The position numbers and the translations under genes are program-made. This document shows, in pieces, positions 53,331-61,675 of a stretch of 64,000 nucleotides of DNA. The stretch is from contig CP018627.1 of assembly GCA_002021875.1 (NCBI GenBank), forward strand, positions 9,858,001 through 9,922,000, given 5' to 3'. The stretch's first letter is position 1. Every line of letters begins with the position of its first letter. The DNA is from Streptomyces hygroscopicus. Lineage in GTDB: Bacteria; Actinomycetota; Actinomycetes; Streptomycetales; Streptomycetaceae. The notes below the pieces were generated by a model. That model had not been told where the DNA came from and did not search any database. It worked only from the letters and a program-made list of their open reading frames with translations.

Positions 53331-53458
53331 GGTGTCCCCCGTGTTCCCGTCGATGCGTGCCAAGGTACCCGCCGCTCGCGCGATCGCCCCCGCAGGACGC
53401 CGATCCGGGTCGCGCGCCGCCTCGTCTGCCGTAGCCCACGGACCTGCCCGCCGGTCGC

Positions 53459-54268
53459 TCAGGTGGCCCGTAGCGTCGCGGTGGCGATTTCCAGGAAGTC
53501 GCGCAGCACCTTCTCCCGCCGGTCCGCGAGGGCGGCCAGGCAGGTCTCGACCGATGGGGCGTCCGTGACGGGGAGGTGGACGAGGTCGGGGCGGGAGTAG
53601 GACCGCGCGACGCTCAGCGGGACCAGCGCGATGCCCTGCCCGGAGGCGATGAGCTCGAACTTCTCTTCGAGCGACGACGTCCGTCGCGTCGGCGCGTCGA
53701 GCATCCGCTCACCGTCGAGGTCGGCGTAGGTGAGCTCCTGACGGAAGGCCAGCGGATGCGTCGCGGGCATACAGGCCACCCTGGTCTCGTGGCCGATGGG
53801 GATGATGCGCAAGTCCGAGTGGTCGAACGGCCGCCGCAGGTAGGCGACTTGGGCCCGGCCGTCCCGGAGCGGCGCGTCCTGCTCCCACCAGCGCACCGGG
53901 ACGACATCGGTCTCGACGTCCGGGTGGCGCGATGAGAACGCCCGGATCGCCTCCGACACATGCAGCCCCGAGCAGAAGGCCACCACGAGCCGCTGGACGC
54001 CCCGATCCACGTCGTGCACGCTCCGCACCGCCGAGGCGACGGTCGCGAGGATCCGCTGTGCCTCCTCGTAGAGCCGCTTCCCGGCATCGGTCAGCTCCAC
54101 GCTGCGGGTGGTCCGGACGAGCAGAGTGCACTCCATTTCCTGCTCGAAGGCCCTGATCTGGCGGCTGAGGACCGGCTGGGCTATGTAGAGCTGTTCCGCC
54201 GCCCGGCCGAAGTGCCGGTGCTCGGCCACCGCGACGAAGTAGCGGAGCTTGCGCAGATCGAGATCCAT
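53459..54268 (-). CDS. LysR-family transcriptional regulator
   Basis: A 269-residue regulator with HTH LRYFVAVAEHRHFGRAAEQLYIAQPVLSRQI and a LysR substrate domain containing LVVAFCSGLHVSEAI and LIASGQGIALVPLS. It is slightly short for the family (about 300). It is divergent from the NmrA-SDR pair at 54337 with a 68-bp gap containing related GGTATCAAT and GGTATTGG elements. It probably controls those reductases. Confidence 0.92.
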   Translation of the reverse strand: MDLDLRKLRYFVAVAEHRHFGRAAEQLYIAQPVLSRQIRAFEQEMECTLLVRTTRSVELTDAGKRLYEEAQRILATVASAVRSVHDVDRGVQRLVVAFCSGLHVSEAIRAFSSRHPDVETDVVPVRWWEQDAPLRDGRAQVAYLRRPFDHSDLRIIPIGHETRVACMPATHPLAFRQELTYADLDGERMLDAPTRRTSSLEEKFELIASGQGIALVPLSVARSYSRPDLVHLPVTDAPSVETCLAALADRREKVLRDFLEIATATLRAT

Positions 54269-54336
54269 GCCCTGAAGGTATCAATCGCCGGGAAGGGTAT
54301 TGGACGCCCGCAGGTGGCCGCCCCGAGACTCAAAGC

Positions 54337-55233
54337 ATGATCGTCATCACCGCTCCCACCGGCCAGATCGGCGGCCGGCTCCTGGACATCCTGCTCAACG
54401 AGGCCCCCGACCGAGGCGAAGAGCTGCGGGTCATCGTGCGCGACCCCGCGAGGCTCCCCGACGCGGTCCGCGCCCGCGTCGACGTCGTCACCGGCTCGCA
54501 CGGCGACGCCGAGGTCGTCGACCGGGCCTTCGCCGGCGCGGACGCCGTCTTCTGGCTGGTCCCGCCGGACCCGCGGGCACCGAGCCTGGATGCCGCGTAC
54601 TCCGGGTTCACCCACGCCGCCGCGAAGGCGTTCACGGCCCACGGAGTCGGACACGTCGTCGGCGTCTCGGCGCTCGGCCGCGGCACCCCCGTCGCCGGCC
54701 GCGCCGGCCATGTGACGGCGTCGCTGGCCATGGACGACCTCATCGCGGGTACCGGCGTGGCCTACCGGGCGCTCGCCTGCCCGTCCTTCATGGACAACCT
54801 GCTGCGGCAGCTCGCTTCGATCCGCGACGCCGGTGTGTACACCGACACCGCCGCCCCCGACCGCACCGCACCGACGGCCGCCACCCGGGACATCGCCGCG
54901 GTCGCCGCTGGCCTGCTGCTCGACCGCTCGTGGACGGGGACGGGCGAGGTCCCGGTGCTGGGCCCCGAGGACCTTTCGGCGAACGACATGGCGCGCATCA
55001 TGTCCGACGTGCTCGGCCGCCCGGTCCGCTACGAGCCCCAGTCGCTCGAGGACTTCCGCGCCGGACTCGCCGGACGCGGTCTCGGGGACGCGCTCGTGGA
55101 GGGCTACGTCAACATGGCGTACTCCAAGAACAACGGCCTCGACGACGGCGTACCGCGCACCCCTCGGATCACCAGCCCCACGACCTTCCGCGAGTGGTGC
55201 GAGCAGGTCCTCAAGCCGGAGGTTCGGGCATGA
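54337..55233 (+). CDS. NmrA-like NAD(P)-binding protein
   Basis: A 298-residue atypical SDR: ITAPTGQIGGRLLD (a TGxxGxxG variant), RVIVRDPARL, and GADAVFWLVPPDPRAP. It lacks the YxxxK pair, as is usual in NmrA-type proteins, which act as redox sensors or reductases. An SNNG-like C-terminal helix follows. The ATG overlaps nothing upstream, and the stop overlaps the SDR start by 4 bp. Confidence 0.9.
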   Translation: MIVITAPTGQIGGRLLDILLNEAPDRGEELRVIVRDPARLPDAVRARVDVVTGSHGDAEVVDRAFAGADAVFWLVPPDPRAPSLDAAYSGFTHAAAKAFTAHGVGHVVGVSALGRGTPVAGRAGHVTASLAMDDLIAGTGVAYRALACPSFMDNLLRQLASIRDAGVYTDTAAPDRTAPTAATRDIAAVAAGLLLDRSWTGTGEVPVLGPEDLSANDMARIMSDVLGRPVRYEPQSLEDFRAGLAGRGLGDALVEGYVNMAYSKNNGLDDGVPRTPRITSPTTFREWCEQVLKPEVRA

Positions 55234-55919
55234 GCGCCAAGACCGCTCTCATCGTCGGGGCGTCCCGCACTCTCGGACTCGCCCTCGCCACCGAGTACGC
55301 GCACCGCGGCTGGAACGTCATCGGGACCGTCCGGGGCGATCGGCGCACCGGCCTCCACGACCTGGCCGAGGCGTCCGGCGGACGGGTCACCGTCGAGTCG
55401 CTGGACATGACGGCGCCGGAGCAGATCGCCGCGCTGCGCGAGCGTCTGGCGGAGCGCACGCTCGACCTGCTGTTCGTGAACGCCGGTATCACCCGGGGCA
55501 ACATTCCGATCGGCGACGTGCCGACCGAGATGTTCGTCGAGGTCATGGTCACCAACGCGCTCAGCCCGATGCGCGTGGTCGAGTCCCTCCGCTCGCTGGT
55601 CGCGCCGACCGGGACCATCGGCGTCATGTCCTCGCGCCAGGGCAGCGTCGGCTTCAACACCAGGGGCGGTCAGGACGTCTACCGCGCCAGCAAGTCCGCC
55701 CTGAACCAGCTGATGCGCAGCTACGCCGCCCGCTACGCCGACGCCGCGCACACGCTGCTGCTCATGTGCCCCGGCCACGTCCGCACCGAACTCGGCGGAC
55801 CGGAGGCGCCGCTGACCATCGACCAGTCCATCCCGGGCGTGGTGGACACGATCGACCGCCACAGCGGCGAACCGGGCCTGCGGTACCTCAACTACCAGGG
55901 CCAGACCGTGCCCTGGTAG
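55230..55919 (+). CDS. Short-chain dehydrogenase/reductase
   Basis: A 229-residue SDR of the compact C-factor/csgA-like type: IVGASRTLGLALA (Gly motif altered from GxxxGIG to SRTLG), LDLLFVNAGITRG, GVMSSRQGS and YRASKSALNQLMR. It is translationally coupled to the NmrA gene (ATGA). Substrate unknown; control by the divergent LysR is likely. Confidence 0.9.
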   Translation: MSAKTALIVGASRTLGLALATEYAHRGWNVIGTVRGDRRTGLHDLAEASGGRVTVESLDMTAPEQIAALRERLAERTLDLLFVNAGITRGNIPIGDVPTEMFVEVMVTNALSPMRVVESLRSLVAPTGTIGVMSSRQGSVGFNTRGGQDVYRASKSALNQLMRSYAARYADAAHTLLLMCPGHVRTELGGPEAPLTIDQSIPGVVDTIDRHSGEPGLRYLNYQGQTVPW

Positions 55920-55935
55920 TTGAGGCCGGGGCGGG

Positions 55936-57075
55936 TCAGTGGGCGAGCTGGCGGCTGATGATCAGCCGCTGGATCTGGTTGGTGCCCTCGAAGATCTGCA
56001 TGATCTTCGCTTCGCGCATATAGCGCTCCACGGGGAAGTCGCGGGTGTATCCATAGCCGCCGAAGACCTGGACGGCGTCCGTGGTGACCTTCATGGCGGC
56101 GTCGGTCGCCGTCAGCTTGGCGACGCTCGCCTGGCGGGTGTACGGGCGTCCGCGGTCACGGCGGCGGGCGGCGTCCACGTAGGTGGCGCGCGCGGAGTCG
56201 ACGGCGGCGGCCATATCGGCCAGCAGGAAGCCGAGCCCTTGGTGGTCGATGATTCTGCGGCCGAAGGTGGTGCGTTCGTGGGCGTAGGCGGTCGCGGCGT
56301 CCAGGGCGGCCTGGGCCAGCCCGGTGGCGCAGGCGGCGACGCCCAGCCGGCCGGAATCCAGGGCGCTGAAGGCGATCTGGAGTCCCTGGCCCTCGGCGCC
56401 GATGAGCCGGTCGGTGGCGAGCGGCGCATCGTCCCAGAAGGCCGAGGTGGTGGGGATGGCGTGCAGGCCCATCTTGTCCTCGGGCCGGCCGAAGGTGAGG
56501 CCGTCGGTGTGTCCGGGCGCGAAGAAGCAGGAGATGCCGTCGCCGCCCGGACCGGTGCGGGCGAACAGGGCGTAGAAGTCCGCCTTGCCGCCGTGGGTGA
56601 TCCACGCCTTGGCGCCGGTGATCCGATAGCCGTCGGGGGCCTTGTCGGCGCGGCAGGTCAGGGCCGCCGCGTCGGACCCGGCCTGCGGCTCGGACAGGCT
56701 GTAGCCACCGATGAGACGGCCGCTGAGGATGTCCTCCGCCCAGCGCCCGCGCTGGGCGGAGGTGCCGAACGTCAGGAGGGGGAAGGCGGCGAGGGTGTGG
56801 ACGCTGGTGGCGATGGCGACGGCGGCCCAGCGGGCGGCCAGCTCTTCGAGGACCTGGAGGTAGACCTCATAGGGCTGGCCGCCTCCGCCGAACTCCTCCG
56901 GGTAGGGCAGACCCAGCAGCCCGGTCTCGCCCAGCAGGCGGAACAGCCCCTCGGGATAGCTCTCGGTGCGCTCGTGCTCCTCGACGCGGGGGGCCAGCTC
57001 CTTGTCGGCGATCTCGCGGACGAGGTCGAGCAGATCCTCCGCCTCGCGGGTGGGAAGCAGACGGTCGACAGGCAT
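55936..57075 (-). CDS. Acyl-CoA dehydrogenase
   Basis: A 379-residue flavoenzyme with N-terminal helical domain (LGLPYPEEFGGGGQPY), middle beta-domain (YSLSEPQAGSDAAALTCRA, WITHGGKADFYALF) and the C-terminal domain with the catalytic Glu (E363) in MQIFEGTNQIQRLI. It oxidises an acyl-CoA to the 2-enoyl-CoA using FAD. Sequence resembles short/branched-chain members. It is divergent from an Lrp regulator, which fits branched-chain amino-acid catabolism (inference). AGGAG precedes the ATG. Confidence 0.93.
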   Translation of the reverse strand: MPVDRLLPTREAEDLLDLVREIADKELAPRVEEHERTESYPEGLFRLLGETGLLGLPYPEEFGGGGQPYEVYLQVLEELAARWAAVAIATSVHTLAAFPLLTFGTSAQRGRWAEDILSGRLIGGYSLSEPQAGSDAAALTCRADKAPDGYRITGAKAWITHGGKADFYALFARTGPGGDGISCFFAPGHTDGLTFGRPEDKMGLHAIPTTSAFWDDAPLATDRLIGAEGQGLQIAFSALDSGRLGVAACATGLAQAALDAATAYAHERTTFGRRIIDHQGLGFLLADMAAAVDSARATYVDAARRRDRGRPYTRQASVAKLTATDAAMKVTTDAVQVFGGYGYTRDFPVERYMREAKIMQIFEGTNQIQRLIISRQLAH

Positions 57076-57169
57076 GAAGGGCGCTCCTGGGGTACGAACG
57101 GGGCGAGGTCTTCGACGTTCATGGGTCCGGGCCTAGGACAGCAACACCCTCCGGGCGAGCACAAGTAAG

Positions 57170-57237
57170 TTGCGGTTGATCGCGAAGAAGACGCAAACTG
57201 AAGCGGCGATTGGCCGGGTGGACGAAAAGAATTTGCG
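57170..57237. promoter_or_regulatory. Lrp-type half-sites between divergent genes
   Basis: TTGCG (57170-57174), CGCAA (57192-57196) and TTGCG (57233-57237) occur in the 201-bp gap between the acyl-CoA dehydrogenase and lrp-like genes. Centres are 22 and 41 bp apart, about two and four helical turns, which suits the phased binding of an Lrp octamer. Confidence 0.45.
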
Positions 57238-57276
57238 CGGATGTGCGGTGTACGCGGGTCGCGGAACGGAGTGGCG

Positions 57277-57717
57277 ATGCCCGAGTTCGACGACGTGGAC
57301 CGCCAGTTGCTGCGCATGCTGCGCGAGGACGGACGGCGCACCTTCTCCGAGATGGCACCCGAGGTGGGGCTGTCGGTGGCCGCGGTCAAACGCCGCGTGG
57401 ACCGGCTCAAGGACAGCGGGGTGATCAAGGGCTTCACCGTGCAGATCGACCACACCAAGCTCGGCTGGGGCATCGAGGCGTTCGTGGAGCTGTCCTACAC
57501 CGGTACGACACCGGTCGGGGAGATCGTCCGTACCGCCTACACGGTCCCCGAGGTGCAGGCCGTCTTCACCATCGCCGGCGACCCCGACGCCCTGGTGAAC
57601 GTCCGGGTGCGGGATATCGAGCATCTGCAGCAGGTCATCGACGCCCTGCGCCGGGTCGGACAGGTCACCGGGACCAGGACGCTGATGGTGCTGGGGTCGT
57701 GGACACGCAATGACTGA
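57277..57717 (+). CDS. Lrp/AsnC-family transcriptional regulator
   Basis: A 146-residue regulator: HTH DVDRQLLRMLREDGRRTFSEMAPEVGLSVAAVKRRVDRL followed by the RAM ligand domain (FVELSYTGTTPV, VFTIAGDPDALVNVRVRDIEHLQQVI). Ligands are usually amino acids. It faces away from the acyl-CoA dehydrogenase, its likely target. ATG 57277 has GGAG five bases upstream; an earlier in-frame ATG at 57241 lacks one. Confidence 0.93.
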   Translation: MPEFDDVDRQLLRMLREDGRRTFSEMAPEVGLSVAAVKRRVDRLKDSGVIKGFTVQIDHTKLGWGIEAFVELSYTGTTPVGEIVRTAYTVPEVQAVFTIAGDPDALVNVRVRDIEHLQQVIDALRRVGQVTGTRTLMVLGSWTRND

Positions 57718-57733
57718 CCGCTGACCGCGCGCC

Positions 57734-57882
57734 AGGCCCTGTCCGGCGGATCTTCGCGGGCCCGCGACGCCTGGCACGGCGCCCCCAGCTACCGCTGGGA
57801 GGTGCCCCCTGCACCAGACGACGCGGGCCCCGCGGCGGCAGCCGCTGATGTCACAGGCGCGAAGATCCAGCGGACAGGGCCT
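57734..57882 (+). mobile_element. MITE-like repeat, complete copy (149 bp)
   Basis: The ends are inverted repeats of about 24 bp with two mismatches: AGGCCCTGTCCGGCGGATCT at the left and the reverse of AGGCCCTGTCCGCTGGATCT at the right. The interior is GC-rich and contains the hairpin CCCAGCTACCGCTGGG. There is no coding capacity. A near-identical copy missing one end is at 14187-14301 in the opposite orientation. It sits between lrp and the marR-type gene and could form a terminator-like fold. Confidence 0.88.
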
Positions 57883-57891
57883 AGGCGCGGC

Positions 57892-58374
57892 CTAGGCGTC
57901 GGGGGAGCCCTCCTCGCCGGGGGCGAGGTTCTTCTCGACCTTGGAGAGGATTCTGGCGAAGGCTTCGCGCTCCGCGTCGTCCAGCCCGTCCAGGATGTGC
58001 TCCTCCAGTCGCGACCAGGCTTGTGAGACCTCGGGCCGCAGGGCGTAGCTCTCCTCCGAGGCCCGGACGAGCATGACGCGCCGGTCGTGCGGATCGCGTG
58101 CGCGGGTGACATACCCGCCCTGCTCCAGTCGCCGCAGCATCAGGGTCACGGTCGACGGGTCCAGGTCGAGCGCCCTCGCCAGCTCCGACTGCCGGACCGG
58201 TCCGGCATCCCACAGGGTCATCATCAGGAATTCCTGGCCGGAACAGAGACCGGTCGGGCGCAGCAGCCTGCTGCCGGCGAGGCGGTGCAGGCGGGAAACG
58301 CGCGCCAGGGTCTGGCTGACGGCGCCGCCGTATCCGCCCTCCGTCGCGCCGGTGTGCGGGAGCTCTGTGGTCAT
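57892..58374 (-). CDS. MarR-family transcriptional regulator
   Basis: A 160-residue repressor: CSGQEFLMMTLWDAGPVRQSELARALDLDPSTVTLMLRRLEQGG, then the wing DPHDRRVMLVRAS, and a C-terminal dimer helix. The ATG at 58374 starts the conserved protein; it lacks a good ribosome site. It is divergent from the OYE-family gene at 58508, with several TTGG/CCAA dyads between. Its 3' end is 10 bp from the MITE-like element. Confidence 0.9.
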   Translation of the reverse strand: MTTELPHTGATEGGYGGAVSQTLARVSRLHRLAGSRLLRPTGLCSGQEFLMMTLWDAGPVRQSELARALDLDPSTVTLMLRRLEQGGYVTRARDPHDRRVMLVRASEESYALRPEVSQAWSRLEEHILDGLDDAEREAFARILSKVEKNLAPGEEGSPDA

Positions 58375-58397
58375 GGTGGCAAGACTATCGTGGCCGC

Positions 58398-58461
58398 CCA
58401 ATCATTGGTCGCCCAATGAATGAGTTATGGTGGCTCTCCGGCGAGATCGTTGGCCGACCAA
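58398..58461. promoter_or_regulatory. Array of MarR-type operators
   Basis: Three dyads share one half-site. CCAAT-c-ATTGG spans 58398-58408. TCATTGG-tcgc-CCAATGA (58402-58419) is a perfect 7-4-7 dyad. TTGG-ccga-CCAA spans 58450-58461. They fill the gap between the MarR gene and the OYE gene and should control both. The two TTGG-N4-CCAA centres lie about 45 bp apart. Confidence 0.8.
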
Positions 58462-58507
58462 TGATCTCGTTGTCCGCCGTCACGCCCATCAACCCGCGGG
58501 AGCCGTT

Positions 58508-59572
58508 GTGACCACACCCTTCGATCCGATCGACCTTGCCGGACTGCGCCTCCGCAACCGCCTGGTCATGCCCGCCATGGGGCGTGCCCGTGCCTTCGGG
58601 CCCGGCGGTACGGTCACCGACTCGATGGCCACGTACTACGCGCAGCGGGCCACCGCCGGCCTGATCATCACGGAGGGGTCGCAGCCCTCACTGGTTGGCC
58701 AGGGCTTCCCCAATACCCCGGGGCTGCACAGTGCCGAGCAGATTGCCGCCTGGCGCCGCGTCACCGACGCGGTGCACGCCGCGGGCGGCACGGTCTTCGC
58801 CCAGCTCGCGCACGTCGGCAGGATCGGCGACCCCGATCTTCTGCCCGAGGGGCTGGTCCACGTCGCCCCGTCGGCCATCGCCGCACCCGGCCAATTGTTC
58901 ACCGTCCGCGGAATGAAGGACTTCAGCACCCCCCGCGCGCTGACCTCCCAGGAGGTGCGGGAGGCGATCGCCGATTTCGCCCGGGCCGCGCGCAACGCCA
59001 TGGAGGCAGGGTTCGACGGGGTCGAAGTGCACGCCGCGTACGGCTACTTGGTCCACCAGTTCCTGGCTCCCAGCTCCAACCTGCGCACCGATGAGTGGGG
59101 CGGCTCGGCCGAAGGCCGGGTCCGGTTCGCGGCGGAGGTGGTCGCGGCCGTGTCAGCGGCCATCGGGGCACAGCGCACGGGGATACGCGTCTCGCCCGGC
59201 ATTCGCTACAACGGAATCGAGGAGCCCGACCTCGAGCCCACGTACGCCCACCTCGTCCGGCGGCTGAACGAGACCGGCCCCGCCTATCTGCACGTCGTCG
59301 AAAGCTCCCGCGATCTGACCAACCTCCTCCGCAAGGAGTTCTCCGGAACCTTCATCCTCAACCCCGCGACAGACGGGTTCACCAGCGCGGCGGACCTGAC
59401 GCTCATCGAGGACGGCACGGCCGACATGCTGTCCTTCGGCGCGCTCTTCCTGGCCAACCCCGACCTGCCGGCCCGGCTGCGAGCGGGCGGACCGTACAAC
59501 ACACCCGATACGACCACCTACTACGGCGGCACCGACGAGGGATACATCGACTACCCCTCCCTGGACGCCTGA
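58508..59572 (+). CDS. Old-yellow-enzyme-family flavin oxidoreductase (alkene reductase type)
   Basis: A 354-residue FMN TIM-barrel protein: LRNRLVMPAMGRARA, LIITEGSQPS, FAQLAHVGRIG, GVEVHAAYGYLVHQFLAP, NLRTDEWGGS, and C-terminal FGALFLANPDLPARL with TYYGGTDEGYIDYP, as in NemA-like reductases. The substrate-binding pair, normally HxxN or HxxH, reads H-A-A-Y here, so the second residue is tyrosine. GTG 58508 has GGGAG upstream. Probably reduces activated alkenes or nitro compounds under MarR control. Confidence 0.9.
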   Translation: MTTPFDPIDLAGLRLRNRLVMPAMGRARAFGPGGTVTDSMATYYAQRATAGLIITEGSQPSLVGQGFPNTPGLHSAEQIAAWRRVTDAVHAAGGTVFAQLAHVGRIGDPDLLPEGLVHVAPSAIAAPGQLFTVRGMKDFSTPRALTSQEVREAIADFARAARNAMEAGFDGVEVHAAYGYLVHQFLAPSSNLRTDEWGGSAEGRVRFAAEVVAAVSAAIGAQRTGIRVSPGIRYNGIEEPDLEPTYAHLVRRLNETGPAYLHVVESSRDLTNLLRKEFSGTFILNPATDGFTSAADLTLIEDGTADMLSFGALFLANPDLPARLRAGGPYNTPDTTTYYGGTDEGYIDYPSLDA

Positions 59573-59727
59573 GGGACGGAACGCCGGCCTGCCCTGTCCG
59601 CACCGGCCATCGGTATGCTCGATGTGGTGTGCGACGCTCCAGACTTCGACCTCGAGCCGTATACCGGATTCGACGCGAACCCCTATGTGGAGCGGACGTT
59701 CAGTAGCTGTCCGCTCGAGCCACCCCG

Positions 59728-60555
59728 TTGCTGCTTCTGCACGGCAATTGGCATGGGGCCTGGTGCTGGACCGAGGTGTTCGCCGCTCTGGCGGGGTCCG
59801 GCCGCTCGGCTGTCGCTGTGGACATGGCGGGGCACGGGCTGCGCGGACGCCGGCCCGCCTGCCTCACCAGCCGCCCGTTCGATACCGAGGCACTGGCCAC
59901 CGAGGTCTCGCCGGTGGCGGACGCGGATCTCGACCAGGTGGGTGACCTGCTCGTTTCGCGGATCAAGCGGGTCGGCCGGGGCGGCCCGGTCACGGTGACC
60001 GCCCACAGCATGGGCGGCACCGTCCTGACGCGGGCCGCGGAGCAGGCACCCGAGTCGGTGGCCCACGCGGCGTATCTGAGCGGGCTCATGCCCGCATCGG
60101 ACGTTCCCGCCCTCGCCTACCTCCGGATGCCCGAGAACGCGGGCGCCCTCGTCCAGTCCTGCGTCCGCGCCGATCCCGCCGCGATCGGGGCGCCGCGGCT
60201 GGACCTCGCCTCGGGCGACGCGGCGTACCGCGGGCAGTTGCTGGACGCGCTCTGCGGCGACGTCGACCGGACCGTGGCCGAGGCCGCCTTCGGACTGCTG
60301 GCGCCCGACGCTCCGATCGGCATCGTGCGCGGCACCACCACCCTCACCCGCCATGGCTGGGGCTCGGTTCCCCGTACCTACATCACCTGCGCACGGGACA
60401 TGGCGGTGCGCCCGGCCCTCCAGAAGAAGTTCATCAGCGACGCCACGGTGGCCTTCCCGGACAACCCGACCGCGGTCGCGGCGCTCGACTCCTCCCACTC
60501 GCCGTTCTTGTCCATGCCAGGCCAAGTGACGGATCTCATCGCGGAGTTGGGCTGA
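59728..60555 (+). CDS. Alpha/beta hydrolase, possibly N-terminally eroded
   Basis: About 275 residues of an alpha/beta hydrolase: oxyanion region LLLHGNWHGAWCW, nucleophile Ser in TAHSMGGTV, and catalytic His in DSSHSPFLS near the C-terminus. The frame begins with a TTG right at the first core strand and has an in-frame TAG 24 bp before it, with no ribosome site. Family members normally have a few more residues. The 155 bp upstream (59573-59727) holds an open stretch in another frame that I cannot assign. It may be a slightly damaged gene. Confidence 0.72.
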   Translation: MLLLHGNWHGAWCWTEVFAALAGSGRSAVAVDMAGHGLRGRRPACLTSRPFDTEALATEVSPVADADLDQVGDLLVSRIKRVGRGGPVTVTAHSMGGTVLTRAAEQAPESVAHAAYLSGLMPASDVPALAYLRMPENAGALVQSCVRADPAAIGAPRLDLASGDAAYRGQLLDALCGDVDRTVAEAAFGLLAPDAPIGIVRGTTTLTRHGWGSVPRTYITCARDMAVRPALQKKFISDATVAFPDNPTAVAALDSSHSPFLSMPGQVTDLIAELG

Positions 60556-60600
60556 TCCGGTCGGGACCCGGTTTCCGCGGAATGGCCATACGCCCAGAGG

Positions 60601-61524
60601 TCAGGCCGCGTGCGCCACGGTGAACCGTTCGACGGCGTCCCAGAGTTCGCGCTCGCGCGGTGGGTCGTAGGACTCCTGCGACGACCGCGCCACCCGGGCG
60701 CGGTCCACGTAGGAGCCGGCCGGTGCGGCGGTCGTGCCCAGGACGGCATCGGCGAGGTGGCGGCCCGCGGTGCCGCGGCCGATGGCGAACGGCGTGAGGG
60801 TCATCACCGGCAGGACGCGCCGCATGGCGAACCGGGAGACGGGACCCGCGTTGCGGGCGAGACCGGTGCCGGGGACGAAGCCTGGGTTGTAGGCGATGGC
60901 GTCGATCCCGGCCGGAAGCCGGCGCGCGTACTCGTGCACGAGGTAGATCGCGGCCAGCTTGCTCGTCGAGTACGCGGTGCGGCCACCGGCCGTGCTGCCC
61001 GGCTTGGGGAAGGCGCCCGGGCGGGCGAGGACGTCGGGGGAGTTCCAGACCGGGCCCGGCACCATGCCCAGGTTGTGCTTGACGTCGCCGAAGTGGGTGT
61101 CGCTGACGGTGATCACGATCCGGGCAGGGGCGGCGAAGTGGTCCTGGAGCAGGCGGACGAAGAGGTGGTTGGCGAGTACGTTGATGGCGAAGGTGGCCTC
61201 GAACCCCTCGGGGGACTCGGTCAGCGCGTTGGTGTACTGCATGCCCGCGTTGCCCACGAACCCGCGCAGCGGTGGCAGATCACCACGCTCCAGCCGGTCA
61301 CGGATCTCGACGGCGGCGGAGCGGACACTCCGCAGCGAGGCGAGGTCCGCCGACACGTGCGAGACCGTGTGCCCGCCCATGGCGAGTTCCTCGGCGAGCC
61401 GGGCGCCGGAGGATGCGCGGGCCACGACGACGAGGTGCGCATGGGGCGACTGGCGCAGGATGTGCTCCGCGGCGACACGGCCGATCCCACGGCTCGCGCC
61501 CGTCATCACCAGGGTGTGCTTCAT
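60601..61524 (-). CDS. Short-chain dehydrogenase/reductase (retinol-dehydrogenase/protochlorophyllide-reductase-like)
   Basis: A 307-residue SDR: MTGASRGIGRVAAEHIL, GFVGNAGMQY, VITVSDTHFGD, and YxxxK in TAYSTSKLAAIYL, followed by YNPGFVPGTGLAR. The length and the long C-terminal part fit the WWOX/RDH-like group. The ATG at 61524 has AAGGAC upstream. It is divergent from the HTH/MmyB-type regulator at 61676, repeating the arrangement at 218-2377. Confidence 0.9.
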   Translation of the reverse strand: MKHTLVMTGASRGIGRVAAEHILRQSPHAHLVVVARASSGARLAEELAMGGHTVSHVSADLASLRSVRSAAVEIRDRLERGDLPPLRGFVGNAGMQYTNALTESPEGFEATFAINVLANHLFVRLLQDHFAAPARIVITVSDTHFGDVKHNLGMVPGPVWNSPDVLARPGAFPKPGSTAGGRTAYSTSKLAAIYLVHEYARRLPAGIDAIAYNPGFVPGTGLARNAGPVSRFAMRRVLPVMTLTPFAIGRGTAGRHLADAVLGTTAAPAGSYVDRARVARSSQESYDPPRERELWDAVERFTVAHAA

Positions 61525-61675
61525 GAAAGGGTCCTTCACTGGTCGGCCGATGGCGCCCGGCTCGGGCGCGGCGGCTCCACGCTCGCCGCCTCCGCGCCCG
61601 CCGGCCAGTGCCGTCCGCGTCACTAGGACTGGCAGTACCCAGGCTCATCCGGCGCCGCGCGGCGAGAATGAAGCC

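Noticed and set aside
59615..59727. Upstream frame as the true N-terminus of the alpha/beta hydrolase
   Set aside because: It is in a different frame, encodes no hydrolase-like strand, and joining it would need an unproven frameshift.
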